This document shows, piece after piece, positions 33,485 through 44,799 of a stretch of DNA of 64,000 nucleotides (its first letter is position 1; the number at the start of each line of letters is the position of its first letter). The notes beneath the pieces were generated by a model, which was not told where the DNA came from, did not search any database, and was given only the letters and a program-made list of their open reading frames with translations. The position numbers and the translations under genes are program-made. Source of the DNA: Alligator mississippiensis (taxonomy: Eukaryota; Chordata; Crocodylia; Alligatoridae); NCBI RefSeq assembly GCF_030867095.1, contig NC_081831.1, positions 18,638,001 to 18,702,000 of the forward strand, read 5' to 3'.

Positions 33485-35324
33485 AACAACTTTTCCCATC
33501 ATTAGAAGGTATAAAGCCCAAGTTTAAGAGGCAGCTGTACTGTCAATGCACATTGACCTTTAAAACCAGTGAGAACCAACCTTGAGAGAAGAAGTTCAGT
33601 TAATAACTGTTATGCTGTGTATCATTATGGATGATAGTGTAGACTGGCATAATTAGGAAAAAGAAAGTGGATAAAGCTACTTTTCTTCTTATAATCCTTG
33701 GATTCAGTATTGACCCCACAGAGTGGTGGACATATCATCACTGCAGTGTGTCAAAAACGGGGTGAGGTAAGATAGTAGTAGAAATAAGCTAGTGAATTGC
33801 CCTGCGAAATACAGTAGTCAGATGAGATGATACACTAGTTTTTACTGCTTGTTATTCTATAATCAATTACCAAAGTTATTTCCTAAGCAGATTTAATTTT
33901 ACTTTTTCATTTTTACATATGGTATTGAAATCTGGCTTGGCTCCATTTCCATCATTCTTTCAAATCATGACTGATAGGATATTGCAGTGACTTAAGTTTT
34001 TTCTATAGCCTGCCAGCTAGATGACTTCCATTAGCCTAAGTTCTGTTTCTATGGGGCATAATTTACAGGGGGCCAAATGTGTTACTATCTGAGGCCATTT
34101 GAAATTGGTGTTTTTTCTTATACTAGCATCCTGACTATGTAGGCTGTGCAGGTGGCAACAAGGTTTTTTTCTTTTTCTCCTCTCAGGAATGTTATAATTT
34201 TGTCAATCTTTAACCAAATGGGTCTAAAACTCTTCATGCTAGGCACCTGTCTTAGGCCTATTTCCTTTTTTATACTACTGCTTCAAAAAAGAAAAAAAAG
34301 GTCCACGTGTTTATCTAATCAGAATAATATTAGAGAAGAATAACTTAAAAGACATTGCTGCAACTGTTTCATTCAAAAGTTTTAGCACCACCACTTTGGA
34401 ACAGGGTGCTGAATTCAGCTGGAGGCCTGCAGTGGTGTCAGGGACACCCTTTCTATCCACATGAAAATCTTTCTGCATTAAATTTTGGCATTTCCAGTTT
34501 GCAGATGGCCCATATAGATGAAGAACCACTGGGGGGCAGGTGTGCACAGGGAGGGACATTGGGGATTGGGACAGTGACAGGCTTGAGAGGTAGAAGAGCT
34601 TGGGCTAGTTGGAGGATTTGGTATAAGGTTGTCTCTCGAAATGAGAGCACTGCCAAGAACAGAATCCAAGATTTCTGAGTCTCAGCTTTCAGCTGTTGTC
34701 AGAAAATAGCTGTGAAACCTGCTGGACTCGGTCTCTTTAGTAGCTTCTCCATGTAAAGGATGACATCTTCCTACTGTTTGAGTTACTCTGTTAGATCAAG
34801 TGGCAGACATTTGTGTGGTGGATCTAAAGACTCTAATATGCTGATAAGCAAAATCTTGTCACTGTATGATCCATTCTGTGTACTACTGGTCAGAGTCCCT
34901 TCATTCGTTAAGTCTCTAAAGTACCTCTTAATATTGTAGTGAAGTTTTGTATTGTGAGTTTATATAGTTGATCTTGTGCAGGTGGTGTTGAGGGCTCCTC
35001 TTTAAACTTATTTTATTGTATGGGAGTTGTAGGGTGGCACACTGGTTTTGACACTTAGTATTGCTGACACCCTGTGTTCAAAAATCAGGAATCAAGATCC
35101 AAAATAGCAAGGATACCTTTTAAAGAATAATTCCCTTAAGTTCTTCTTATTTGCCTCCTTCATTTAGACTCTTAGCGATAACATTATTAAATTGTTCATC
35201 ACTGTCATGGAGGAGAGAAACAGATTTTTAATAATGAAAACTGAGATTCCTGGGTCATATCTGACTCCAGTAGCAGTAACTTTACCAAAAAACACAGCAT
35301 ATTGTGAGCCTTTCATGTAAAATA

Positions 35325-35475
35325 TATTTATATAAATTTATAAATTATATATATAAATATTTTATATGTATAAATATTTATTTATATTATAGATATGGAT
35401 ATATATATAGAGAGCGAGAGAGAGATGTATACTTGTGAAATGTGTGTGTGTGTGTCTCTCTCTCTCTTTCTACAC
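35325..35475. repeat. Compound AT / GA / GT / CT simple repeat
   Basis: Runs from TATATAAA-type sequence into 'gagagcgagagagaga', then (gt)8, then (ct)n and a C run. Low complexity; likely length-polymorphic. Confidence 0.85.
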
Positions 35476-36412
35476 CCCCCCCATGTAAATATATTTATTG
35501 TACTTTCACTTAGATGTATTTATAGTTTTAGATCTAGTTGAGGAAAGTTATATCCTTACACAAATTCGTTTTTCCATCCAAGACATAAACTGTAACTGGG
35601 TTTTTCTAAACGGAAATAAAGATAATAAAATACCTTTTTGAATGGGTCTGTTAAATTATTTCTTTTAGGTGTAGTATAGGAAGCTGAGCATCTAATAGTA
35701 CACAATAGCGATACTGGAAAAAAGTTATCAGTTTTAAAATGTTTTGGAGAATGTGGCCAAAATCCTTTTGAGCTTGGGCTGGCACTGGGGGATAATGCCA
35801 GGAATGCTTTAGAAAGTCATCCTAAGCTGTGTGCTGTGGTTATAAAAGATTTTTTCAGACATTTTCTAGAATGATTTATGTTAGGCAGTAATTTGGTAGA
35901 AATAGATTCAATAAAAGATTTGTGGAAAATCTTATCATGAGTGTTACTGGTGTGAATGAATATTGTGAATATCTTGATGGTTTTTTTTCATGTTAAGGAT
36001 TTAACATAATGTCATGGATAATGAAACAGAATTGCTGCAGAAAGGTACAGGACAACAGATAGTATTTCTCTTGTCCCCCCACCAGTTGTTATGCTTCTGT
36101 CTCACTTTTCAGTATCACCATACTTCAGAGTTGTATTTCTCACCTAATCCACCATTTTAGTGGCATTCTAACCTAGTAGTCCCTGATTCATTTCCACATC
36201 ATACAACACCACATTATATCTTTCAGCCTTCACAGGGTACTACAACTTATTGCTGCTTTTAAGTCCCACCTGTTAAAACTGCTTTCCTTCATTCTGATTC
36301 TTTGCGTTCCACTCTCCTCTTCCAGTTTTGGAATAACTTTTTTATTTTAGATGGGTGCTTTACATTAATGTTCTTTCATTTCAAGGAGATCTGTGTTTAC
36401 TATGTGTTTTAA

Positions 36413-36433
36413 TTAAAAAAAAAAAAAAAAAAA
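36413..36433. repeat. Poly(A) tract
   Basis: About 20 consecutive A after 'gttttaatt'. No retroposed gene sequence is recognisable to its left, so it is listed as simple sequence only. Confidence 0.8.
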
Positions 36434-36689
36434 TCCTTGAACGCATCCACCAAAGAAGAGCTCAGAATATTACACTTGTTTTAGAGACAGTGAGCCAATC
36501 AAGACAGAAACAGTCTTCATGAAGCCAGTGTTTTTTGTTGTTATAAAATGTAAAACAAGTGGTACTGTATTTGGATTTATGTAGTGACACAATACATGTA
36601 ATTATTCATAATACATTATTTTTGTATAATGGTTTTACATATGCACATTGCTTAATTAAATACTAATCCTCACACCACATGTTTGCAGT

Positions 36690-36780
36690 AGGTAGACAAA
36701 TACCATCCATTACACCTGGGGAAACTGAAATACTGAGTGTGGAACTTATTTCTCTTAAGGTCAAATTAGTATCCAGCTAA
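36690..36780 (-). repeat. MIR-like SINE fragment
   Basis: Shows 'cacctggggaaactgaaata', the reverse form of the MIR core, followed by 'aaggtcaaattagtatccag'. Diverged. Confidence 0.4.
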
Positions 36781-37744
36781 CTGACTCCTTCAGTATCCTA
36801 TGTGATAATGTGAAAATGCAAGTGTTTTACTGAAACATTGTTTGATAAAAAAGATAACCCATCCCTCCCCCAAACAGTGAATCAGCAGAAAGTTGGCTTA
36901 TTGTCAGCCTAGTAAAGACCACAATTATTCTTTATTTGTCCCCTGGCTTTATTATAACATATACCTACATAGACCTTTGTGGTGCTATTACCCACGCTAA
37001 TGTGCTCTGGTATCTATTCATGGCACTGCACTGAGCCATGTAGACATGGGTTTCCTGTCACTTTTTCAAGCTGTCTTTAATTTAGCTCACTGTCTGAATC
37101 TGTTTTGTAAGGCCGTTTCTCTGATCTCTTTATGAAAGCAGAAGAATAAGGGGTTTTTTTCAGTTGTGGATGCTCCAATTTATTTTCTGTAGAAAAAAAA
37201 GCATCATTTGTGAGGCTTCTGAGATGCCAGCCTCTGATTTATGGAGGAGTAGATAAAACGTGAAGAAATATTTACAACATAAGGCACAGCATTAAAACGT
37301 TAAAAGAATCAAATACATGTTTTAAGTCAAGTACATTCTTCTGGAACTGTAGCATGGGTTAAAAGTGGGAGAGGGCTGTAAAGATGAAAGCAAGATGTTT
37401 AAAATGGTTTGAGTTTAGTAACTGAAAGATAAAATGCTGTGGTTAGATTTAACTGACCATAACTTGAAAAAGAAAGCAGATGGAACTGAGTATCTTGAAT
37501 AAAGTTGTAAAGCCCACAATAAGAAATAAAGCAAATACATTAACATATGGCAAGAACAAATCTAAGAGAAGTTTGTACTGCTACCACTTCAGGGTTTTGA
37601 TCTGATGGGTATTTGTATTTAGGAGCTGCAATATTTCTGCTTTTTGATGGGTTGCACATATAAAAGACTTGCTCATTTTTGTTCTTAATATAGTGTCAAC
37701 ATCATTTGACAATAATGATCTCTTAAAAGCATAAGCTTAAGGGG

Positions 37745-37960
37745 GAGGATGGACAGTCTTGTTGTAAAAGCAGTGGAATGGGACTTAAGATCTGGGTTCA
37801 GTTGCCAGCTCTCAGATCCCCTGGGTGACCTTATGTAAATCATATAATCTCTGTTCTAGTTTCCCATCTGAAAAATGGCCTTACCTCAAAGAGTATTGTG
37901 AGAACAGATTCATCAATGTCTACAAGGTATTCAGATACTATCTGATGGGTGCCACGTAGA
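37745..37960 (+). repeat. MIR-like SINE, fairly complete
   Basis: Order of words: 'gatctgggttcagttgccag' (B-box region), 'ctgggtgaccttatgtaaat', 'tagtttcccatctgaaaaat', 'agtattgtgagaacagatt' and 'gatgggtgccacgtag'. This follows the MIR consensus from tRNA-related head to tail. It is the clearest MIR in the window. Confidence 0.6.
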
Positions 37961-38110
37961 AATCTAGATAAACATTTTTTCCTGATTCTTTCTTTACTGT
38001 TTCTTCCCTTACCAAAAGTATTTTTAAGTCTTCACTGTTTATAATTTTTTGCTCTTCTAATAGCTTTGATTAAAGAGAATTTCCAGGCACTTTATGAAAG
38101 TTAAAGAATT

Positions 38111-38230
38111 ACCATATTTATCGGTTTATAATATTTTCCCCACAAAACAGGAGCTCTTAAAACAAGCTGCATCATGTGCATTAAGTTGTGAAAGGAAAAG
38201 TACTGTGTAATTCAAACCAGTAGTTTGAAT
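38111..38230. repeat. 'taccatattta'-type repeat end
   Basis: Starts taccatatttatcggtttat and then 'aatattttccccacaaaaca'. The terminus resembles those at 25326 and 62213, but the following sequence does not match them. The right limit is not visible. Confidence 0.3.
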
Positions 38231-38989
38231 GTGATCCTGGAAACACCAGTGAGGGTCTGTAGGTCAGAGTCCAAAGTCTGCAGTGTCCTCCACACATCAA
38301 GCAGCCCTGGGAAGAAGGTGGGAGGCTAGGGAAGGGAGCTGTTGCAACCTACCACTTTCTGTCCAGAGTGGGAAATTTGGAAGAGAGGGGAACCCACAGT
38401 GTCACACCATAAACAAAATGGTGTGGTGGACTTGACAAGATGGGGCAGGAGGGTTTGACATTTTAATTTTTTTTTAAATTATTGTTTTAATTTACTTATG
38501 CTGTTCGCCTTTGTTTTGAGGGGAAGAGGTAGGGTTATGCATGCATGTTCTTTTTATTTGTTGGAGAGAGAGAGATGTTCAGTGTTTGAGAGAGCAATCC
38601 TGCAGTAACTCATTCAAGTGAGAGGTTCCACAGAAACCAGTAAGGCTACTTGCATAAGAACAGTCTTTACTTATACAAATGAAGGTGTTCTGTTTCAGGC
38701 CTGATTATGCAGGTTATATTGTGCAAGGATCTACTCATGAAAACTAACTTTTAGGAATTGGAACGTTCATTTATAGAGTACCTTACAGCCTCTGTTTGAT
38801 TCTGAAACAATCGGTAAAGGAAAGAAATCTTGCACAAATGGGCTAAAACCGAAAATACTTAGGTAAGATTTAAAATAATGCTTAAAATAGGTGTTGATTA
38901 CAGACGGATATTAAGATTGCAAAGGAACATGAATTAGAAAACAAAACAAGCAGGAAACACAGAAATAGAATAGAAAAATAGTCAAGAGC

Positions 38990-40084
38990 TTGGGGTGCAC
39001 TGATTAAGATTTTTTTTGGCCAAAACTGATAGCCAGTTATTAACCAGCCATATTAGCCAATATTGATTTGATAACCCATTTGGTTACATGTGATGCCAGA
39101 GGCTGCTGGAGTGCGCCCCCAAAAAAGTGTATTTATGTCAGTACTTTTAAAATGCAAAAGTTCTGCTGCATTCCAGCAGCCTCTGTTGCATGTATCAGTG
39201 TCCCAGTTCTTAAAAATGGTGGTGGGGGTGCTTTAGTTCAAGCACTGCCACCACCATTTTGAAGCACAGGGACACATTTAAACAGGGCAGAGCAGGGTGA
39301 GAGCGGATGTGGGCTGCCCACTATGGGCTTGGGGCTCTCCATTCTGCTGCTTTTGCCTCGGGAGTCCCAGCCGCATGCCCCCTGCCTGCCCAGCCGTGGG
39401 AGGCACAACTCGCCACCCCCACTGTTGTCAGGTGGGCAGGGGGCACACAGCCAACATGGGGCTCCCAAGGGAAAAGGAGCAGAATGCAAAGCCCACAGTG
39501 AGCAGCTTGCATCTGCCCCGTGCACAAATCTGGGGGGCACATGCCCCCCCATGCCTCCCCTTATGGGGTGCACACAGTAGCCTGGAGTGGCCTGCCCCCC
39601 ATGCCCCTTGGACAAGCCACCTACGGCTCTGTCCCGCTCCCTGGCCCTGGGTCCCATGTACTGGCTTGGTTGGGCAGTGCCTCCAGCCCCTGCCCTACTC
39701 CCTCCCTCACTGTGGAGGCCTCAATCTGCCCCCCCCGCACCATCCACCCCTTCCTCTCCATAGATTTACCTGAAGAGAGCTGCTCTGCATGCTGCCCAGC
39801 TGTTTTCCTGGCCATGTGCGCATTCACATGGGACCCTGACTTGCTCCTGGTAGCCTCAAACAGGACCTCTTGCAGTCTAGAATGCTGCCTGCCTGCATGG
39901 GGAAACCTGCCATTTACTGAGGGGACACAGGCATCTGGGGTCCCTGGCCAGAAGACATAATTAATTATATTTATCAGAGAACTTTATTGGCCATAATGGC
40001 CAAAAAAACCCAAGAGCTGATGATGTAAATTTCCCTTTTATCGTTGCTGATCCGATATGCAACTGATATATTGCTACACCTCTA
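38990..40084. mobile_element. hAT-type transposon, ~1.1 kb, with 8-bp target duplication
   Basis: The left end TTGGGGTGCACTGAT and the reverse of the right end TAGAGGTGTAGCAAT are hAT-like inverted termini. Flanks are TCAAGAGC (38982-38989) and CCAAGAGC (40085-40092), an 8-bp duplication with one difference. Subterminal 'ttggcca/attagccaatat' words occur at both ends. The GC-rich interior has long open frames on both strands with no transposase signature. A hairpin element is nested at 39188-39282. The copy at 10090-10471 is a relative. Confidence 0.8.
39188..39282. repeat. Hairpin MITE nested in hAT element
   Basis: 'aaaatggtggtgggggtg' (about 39214-39231) and 'tgccaccaccatttt' (about 39247-39261) are the arms. 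Outer words 'gtgtcccagttct' and 'agcacagggacac' pair loosely. It is related to 28274-28404. Confidence 0.6.
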
Positions 40085-40761
40085 CCAAGAGCACCATTAC
40101 AAGGCAAAGCAGGAATGGTTCTTGTTGTATTCCATGACCCTTTTGACTTTATAATGAGGATCTATTTAAAAATCCATATTTGGAAATCATAGATATTAAA
40201 AGTTGGGAGAGGTGAAAAATCCCTCTATTAGATCTTCCAATCCATCTCCAGTCAATGCAGGATTATTTGCTGAAAAAACTGATTTGCCACAGGATTGGAG
40301 GGAACGTTCTTTTGTGGACTGAGAGTTGGTTAAAAAACAGGAAGCTAAATGGCCTGCTGTGGGTGTTATCCCCATGCCACCGTGTGGAAAAGTACAAGCT
40401 GTGGGTGATTTCTGTGTGTTGCAGGAAAAAGCTGAGGTAGCAGTTGGGTCCTGGCACCTCTCTGCCTGCCCACCTCTAACCCAAACTGTGTCGCTCTAGT
40501 CCACAGCCTAAGAATGTTGTTGAATGCTGAGCCAGACAAATTTGTGAATGATAGATCTATAGGCATTAAAAAGAACAGTCAAAGATGTATCCTCTGGCAT
40601 CTTTAAACTGATGCCAGTAAGGGTAATGAATAAGGAATAAATCACTCTAGATCGGGGTGCTTGACTTCTAGTCCATGGACCAGATTCAGCCCATAGTGCC
40701 ACATTGTCTAGCCTCTGGGGCTCCTCACGAATCTGGAAATTTAGCAGCAGGGGTGGTTATA

Positions 40762-41313
40762 CAGGTTTCTCTTGCTTTATGCTGTACATGTGTTCTTGGA
40801 AAATGGTGCATAAGTTGAATTCACATAAAGGGAATCCACTTAACAATGTAACAAATAGTGATATATTTCAAGACCTCGACTGTGCTGACCCCAGACCCAT
40901 TTCTACCACTTTTACAAGACAATTTTAGTACTCCGCAACAGCAGACATTACACACAAGTGTAGGGTAGGGGTGAATGTTTAGTTGGTGTGAAGAGACGGT
41001 GGTAAAGGCTTCATTGATGAACCAGGGAGAAAGGTAGGAGATAAGCTAGTGGGGCACTTAGAAACCATAATGGCAACTACAGAAACGCATGTTGCAGACA
41101 ACGAGCAAGGAGCACACGCCTACACAGGAGACTGTATTTTGCTGCATGTCACTCCCACAACGCACCGAATAAAGCAGCTGACTGTGGGCTTCCACCACAC
41201 CAATCACATAAGAGTGATTTTACCTTGCATATAACGAATTTTTGATATAAAAAGTGTCATTACATAAGAGCGAATTCTTACATACAGAACCTGCATAAAG
41301 CAAGGGAAACCTG
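40762..41313. mobile_element. Tigger-like non-autonomous transposon, 552 bp
   Basis: The left end is CAGGTTTCTCTTGCTTTATG. The right end in reverse is CAGGTTTCCCTTGCTTTATG, one mismatch in 20. Both ends are flanked by TA (40760-40761 and 41314-41315), the pogo/Tigger target. Subterminal words recur in inverted form ('aagttgaattcacataaa' against 'ataagagcgaattcttacat'). No transposase remains. Confidence 0.82.
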
Positions 41314-41399
41314 TACTGCTCCCTTGCTGCCAAATCTCCAGATCCATGAGGAGGATCTCATGCCCAGATTTTAGCGCACAGGGCTGGAGAGGGTAGTGC

Positions 41400-41785
41400 T
41401 AAACCTCCAAGACCCTAATCCCAGTGTATTGGGGGTGGGAGGGGGCAGTACTGGCCCCCTGAGACCCAATCTATGGGCAGTAGGAGGTGGTACTGCCCCC
41501 CAAGATGCAATAACAGCCCTCTGAGGGCAGAAGGGGGCAGTGCCAGTCTGCATGGGGCAGTACCAGCACCCTAGAACCCAATCCCAGCATGGGGGGTGGG
41601 AGGAGGTGGTGCTTGGCCTCAAGGCCGAATCCTAGCACATGGGGGGGGGGGGTTGCAGGGGGTGGTGCCTGTTTCCCAGGGCCCAATCCCAGTGTTTAGG
41701 GAGTGGAAGGGGGTGGTGCCCAGCCCAGGGCCCAATCCTGGTACATTGGGCAAAGGAGGGGGCAGTGCCAGACCTCAGCCCCTGA
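41400..41785. repeat. Minisatellite, ~50-60 bp units
   Basis: The anchor word 'caatcc(c)agtg/caatcctgg' recurs at about 41417, 41467, 41579, 41625, 41685 and 41732, each followed by a G-rich stretch and 'gggggcagt/gggtggtgcc'. Units vary in length from 46 to 60 bases, with one anchor decayed near 41510. An uninterrupted run of about 12 G lies at 41641-41652. Confidence 0.7.
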
Positions 41786-42159
41786 CCCAGCCTGTAGCTG
41801 GGCCCACATCACTCATCTGGCCCATGGGGCTTAAAAATATACCCTGTTCGGTGCTTTCCTCTAAACCATCCACTGTTGTCACTGTTGGAGACGGGATACT
41901 TGGTTAGATGGATCATTGGTCTGGTCACTCCTTATGTTCTGCATGTTCGTTGCAGTGTATCTTTCAAGTCTTCAGTTCATTTCTACATAGTTTTGAGGCT
42001 GTGGTTTCTCTTGCTTCATAGTAGAAATCCCATTCAATAGAAATACCTTTTTTTTTAAAAGATCAAAAACGAATTAAGTACAGTAGGTTTGGAAAAGAAA
42101 GAGTTGACTAAATATTTTTTAGGTCAGAAAGTTTCTAAAATGACTCATCTTCAAAAGTA

Positions 42160-42206
42160 AAATACTTTGCTTTAGAAATTAAATACATTTCTAAAGCAAA
42201 GTATTT
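42160..42206. repeat. Perfect 20-bp hairpin with 7-base loop
   Basis: AAATACTTTGCTTTAGAAAT (42160-42179) is followed after 7 bases by its exact reverse complement (42187-42206). Pairing does not extend outward. It does not match any neighbouring transposon terminus. Confidence 0.85.
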
Positions 42207-44799
42207 AATGTTAACTGGTAGTGCCTTTCTTTGAGTCACATCACTGTTCTGTAATATAAAACGGGGAGAGAGCCTGTCGGCTCACATGCTGAGTTGTTCA
42301 CTTGAGATTAACACCTGATGCATCTCTGTCTCTCTGAATTTTCCTTTGTTTTGACTGAGCAGAAGGCTTGCAGCAGGCAGAATTGCCTTTCATCTGTGGT
42401 CTCCCTCCACCCCTCTTCCCCCGGTGATCAAAAGATTGTCAGGAGTGGTTATTAAAACCTGGTGTTTTAGCTCAGATCACTGTTGGAAGCGGCCTATGAT
42501 GTAATTTACAGTACATAATAAATATAAGAGAAGTGCAACATTGGAAGTCTATCTTGTGCTCTAAAGTGGTCTGATATATGCTGCTCTGATATTTTAACTG
42601 CTAGGCAACTTTCATTAGTGGTCACTGAGAATCATAACGTATGGCTCAGTTAAATGATTCATAATAGCAACCCTGCTAGATCAAGTTAGCATGGAGAAAT
42701 CCCTGCTATTGAGTAGGAATGGCCCAGCTAGCGGAGATGTATTTCATGAGCTATGAAAATGATGAGCACTAATGAGAACCAACCTTAGAGTGAACAATAA
42801 ATTTTAAATGCAGAGATTATATTTCTGAGATATAAATTATTTGACCTCTGACTGAAACTTGATAAAGGATCTAGGGAAATGTTATAAATTATTACATGTA
42901 ATTGTTGGAAAAACTTAATTTGTTAAGCTACTTCCTTGAATATTGTACATGAGGCATCTACAAAGAAAAATGAACAAATTTTGGTGTCCATACCTAGAAC
43001 AAGGATGTACTTGGACCCAATTCATCTATGTGGGATATTCAGACTGAATAGTAAAAGTAAAACTAACTCTTTCGTTCTTGCTTTTAGTTAGTCTCTATTC
43101 ATGCTTCTCATACATTAAGACACAACTGCAGACTTTAGTGAACAGTTAAATGGAAATATTTTGTTTGGATTCATTTTCTGTTTATAACACACCTTGCAAA
43201 AACCAATAAATAGTAAATTCTTGTTTTAATTTCCTTATTAAACTGTGTGATCTCTCTTTCCATGTTAAAGAATTGTACCCTTTTTCTGGTAATTTTCCAT
43301 ATTTTGGAAAGGCCATGGATTCCTAGTGTGACAAAGAACAGGTCTAAATTAATTAATAGAAAAGTACATTTCAATTAGAAAATATTGAGATTAAACTGGA
43401 AGTACTGTGTCAATATTTGTTATCCTTCACTTATGCCCCAAATATCAAAAAATGGAAGATATATATTTTTGTAATGATGGATACTTTGCAGTTCCTACAT
43501 AGAATTGTGTCAGAGGCTACAACATCACCCCAACTCTAGATAGAAATATACTTTCTCAAAGTGAACGTAAAGAATATATGACAAGCTCTCCTCTGAAATA
43601 ATTCCTTTTTTCCAAATTAACATTGGATAGTAACTGATGAATGCATTTAATTTTCTTGCATAAATGAACGCTAAAGATCACACACATCTCCATTCTACAG
43701 GAAGTGATATTTTGATAGCACCTTACTAAAAGGTTTTATTTAAAATAGTGGGGGCAGGACAGAAGGAATAATTTACCTATATGATTAATCTTCAGTAAAA
43801 CCTCAGTTGCGTGGTGTTCCTTTTAGATCTAATGCCAGATTTCCCCCGGAAGCACTGATTGCAGAGAGAACAAAGGAATTTCAAAGGATTGTAATGATGG
43901 AATGTAGAAAAAGCACCAGACAAAAGGGAAAATGTAGTAGTTAATAAGATTTATCTAGCCTTTTGATCTGCTGTGGAACTACTTCCCTAAACTTGTAAGG
44001 TGAAAAGTGAAAATAATTTTTTGCTTTGTAAGTATTTATATAGCTGTTTGATATTTTACAAATTGGTAAGAATTTCTTCAGTACTACAAGAAAACATTGA
44101 GTTCTAGCTTTATTAGACGGGCTAAATAGCCTTGGGGATGAAAAGATTACTAAAATGTCATTATCTTTGTAGAAACTGAATGGTGCTATATTTATGCAGT
44201 TTAGTGCCTTTAGTCAAACTGCGCAAAGTTACTAAAATGGCAGTTCAGCTGTGTGTATACTGCCTTAAAAAGTAATGAGCATGCAGTGAGGTATGTCTCA
44301 CAAGAGTTAAAGAAAATTCTTTTCTGGTTCCTTGAAGCAGCTAATCAATACCATCTCTACAGGGGATATCTGGTTGAAACAGTCTCAAAGCATTAAAATA
44401 ATCCCTTTCAGTTAAATTATTTGTGTTTTTTAATTCTTTTAAGTTTTCATTGTTGCTTAATATTCTGCCATTGCAATAAATTCATCCTTTAAATATCATT
44501 TGACTGTCACTGCTTTTGTTCTAAAGCTTTGCTCAGTCTTCGCTGCACAATCTAATTGAGTTGGAGCATAACTGAAGAGTCAGGTTAGCTTATGGGCTGC
44601 TAGACACACTTTGAGATTAGTGTGAACGAAGACGCATATGGACAGTATCCTCAACCCAAATTGTCCTTGCCTAGATGGACTGTGAAGTCACTCAAAGAAG
44701 CACGTTAGCCTATATATCCCTTCAGCTGTTTTCTAAGACAACTTGAAGCCCAGCCCAATGCGAATTCAACTGGTTTAACCTCTTGTTAACCTATTTAAC

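Larger units (their letters stand above)
40655..41850. mobile_element. Unclassified repeat carrying a minisatellite, split by a Tigger-like insertion
   Basis: The left part has 'ggggtgcttgacttctagtc', then 'catggaccagattcagcc'. The right part ends 'catctggcccatggggctta'. The two edges are partly complementary (ccatggaccagatt against catctggcccatgg). The Tigger-like element at 40762-41313 separates them. Its class is unknown to me. Confidence 0.45.

Noticed and set aside
34985..35095. tRNA-like SINE head ('gtggcacactggttttgaca ... tgtgttcaaaaatca')
   Set aside because: Box-like words are present, but both are diverged and no tail is recognisable.
39238..39960. Overlapping 139-158 codon frames on both strands
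   Set aside because: They fall in the GC-rich interior of the hAT element, with no transposase or other domain.
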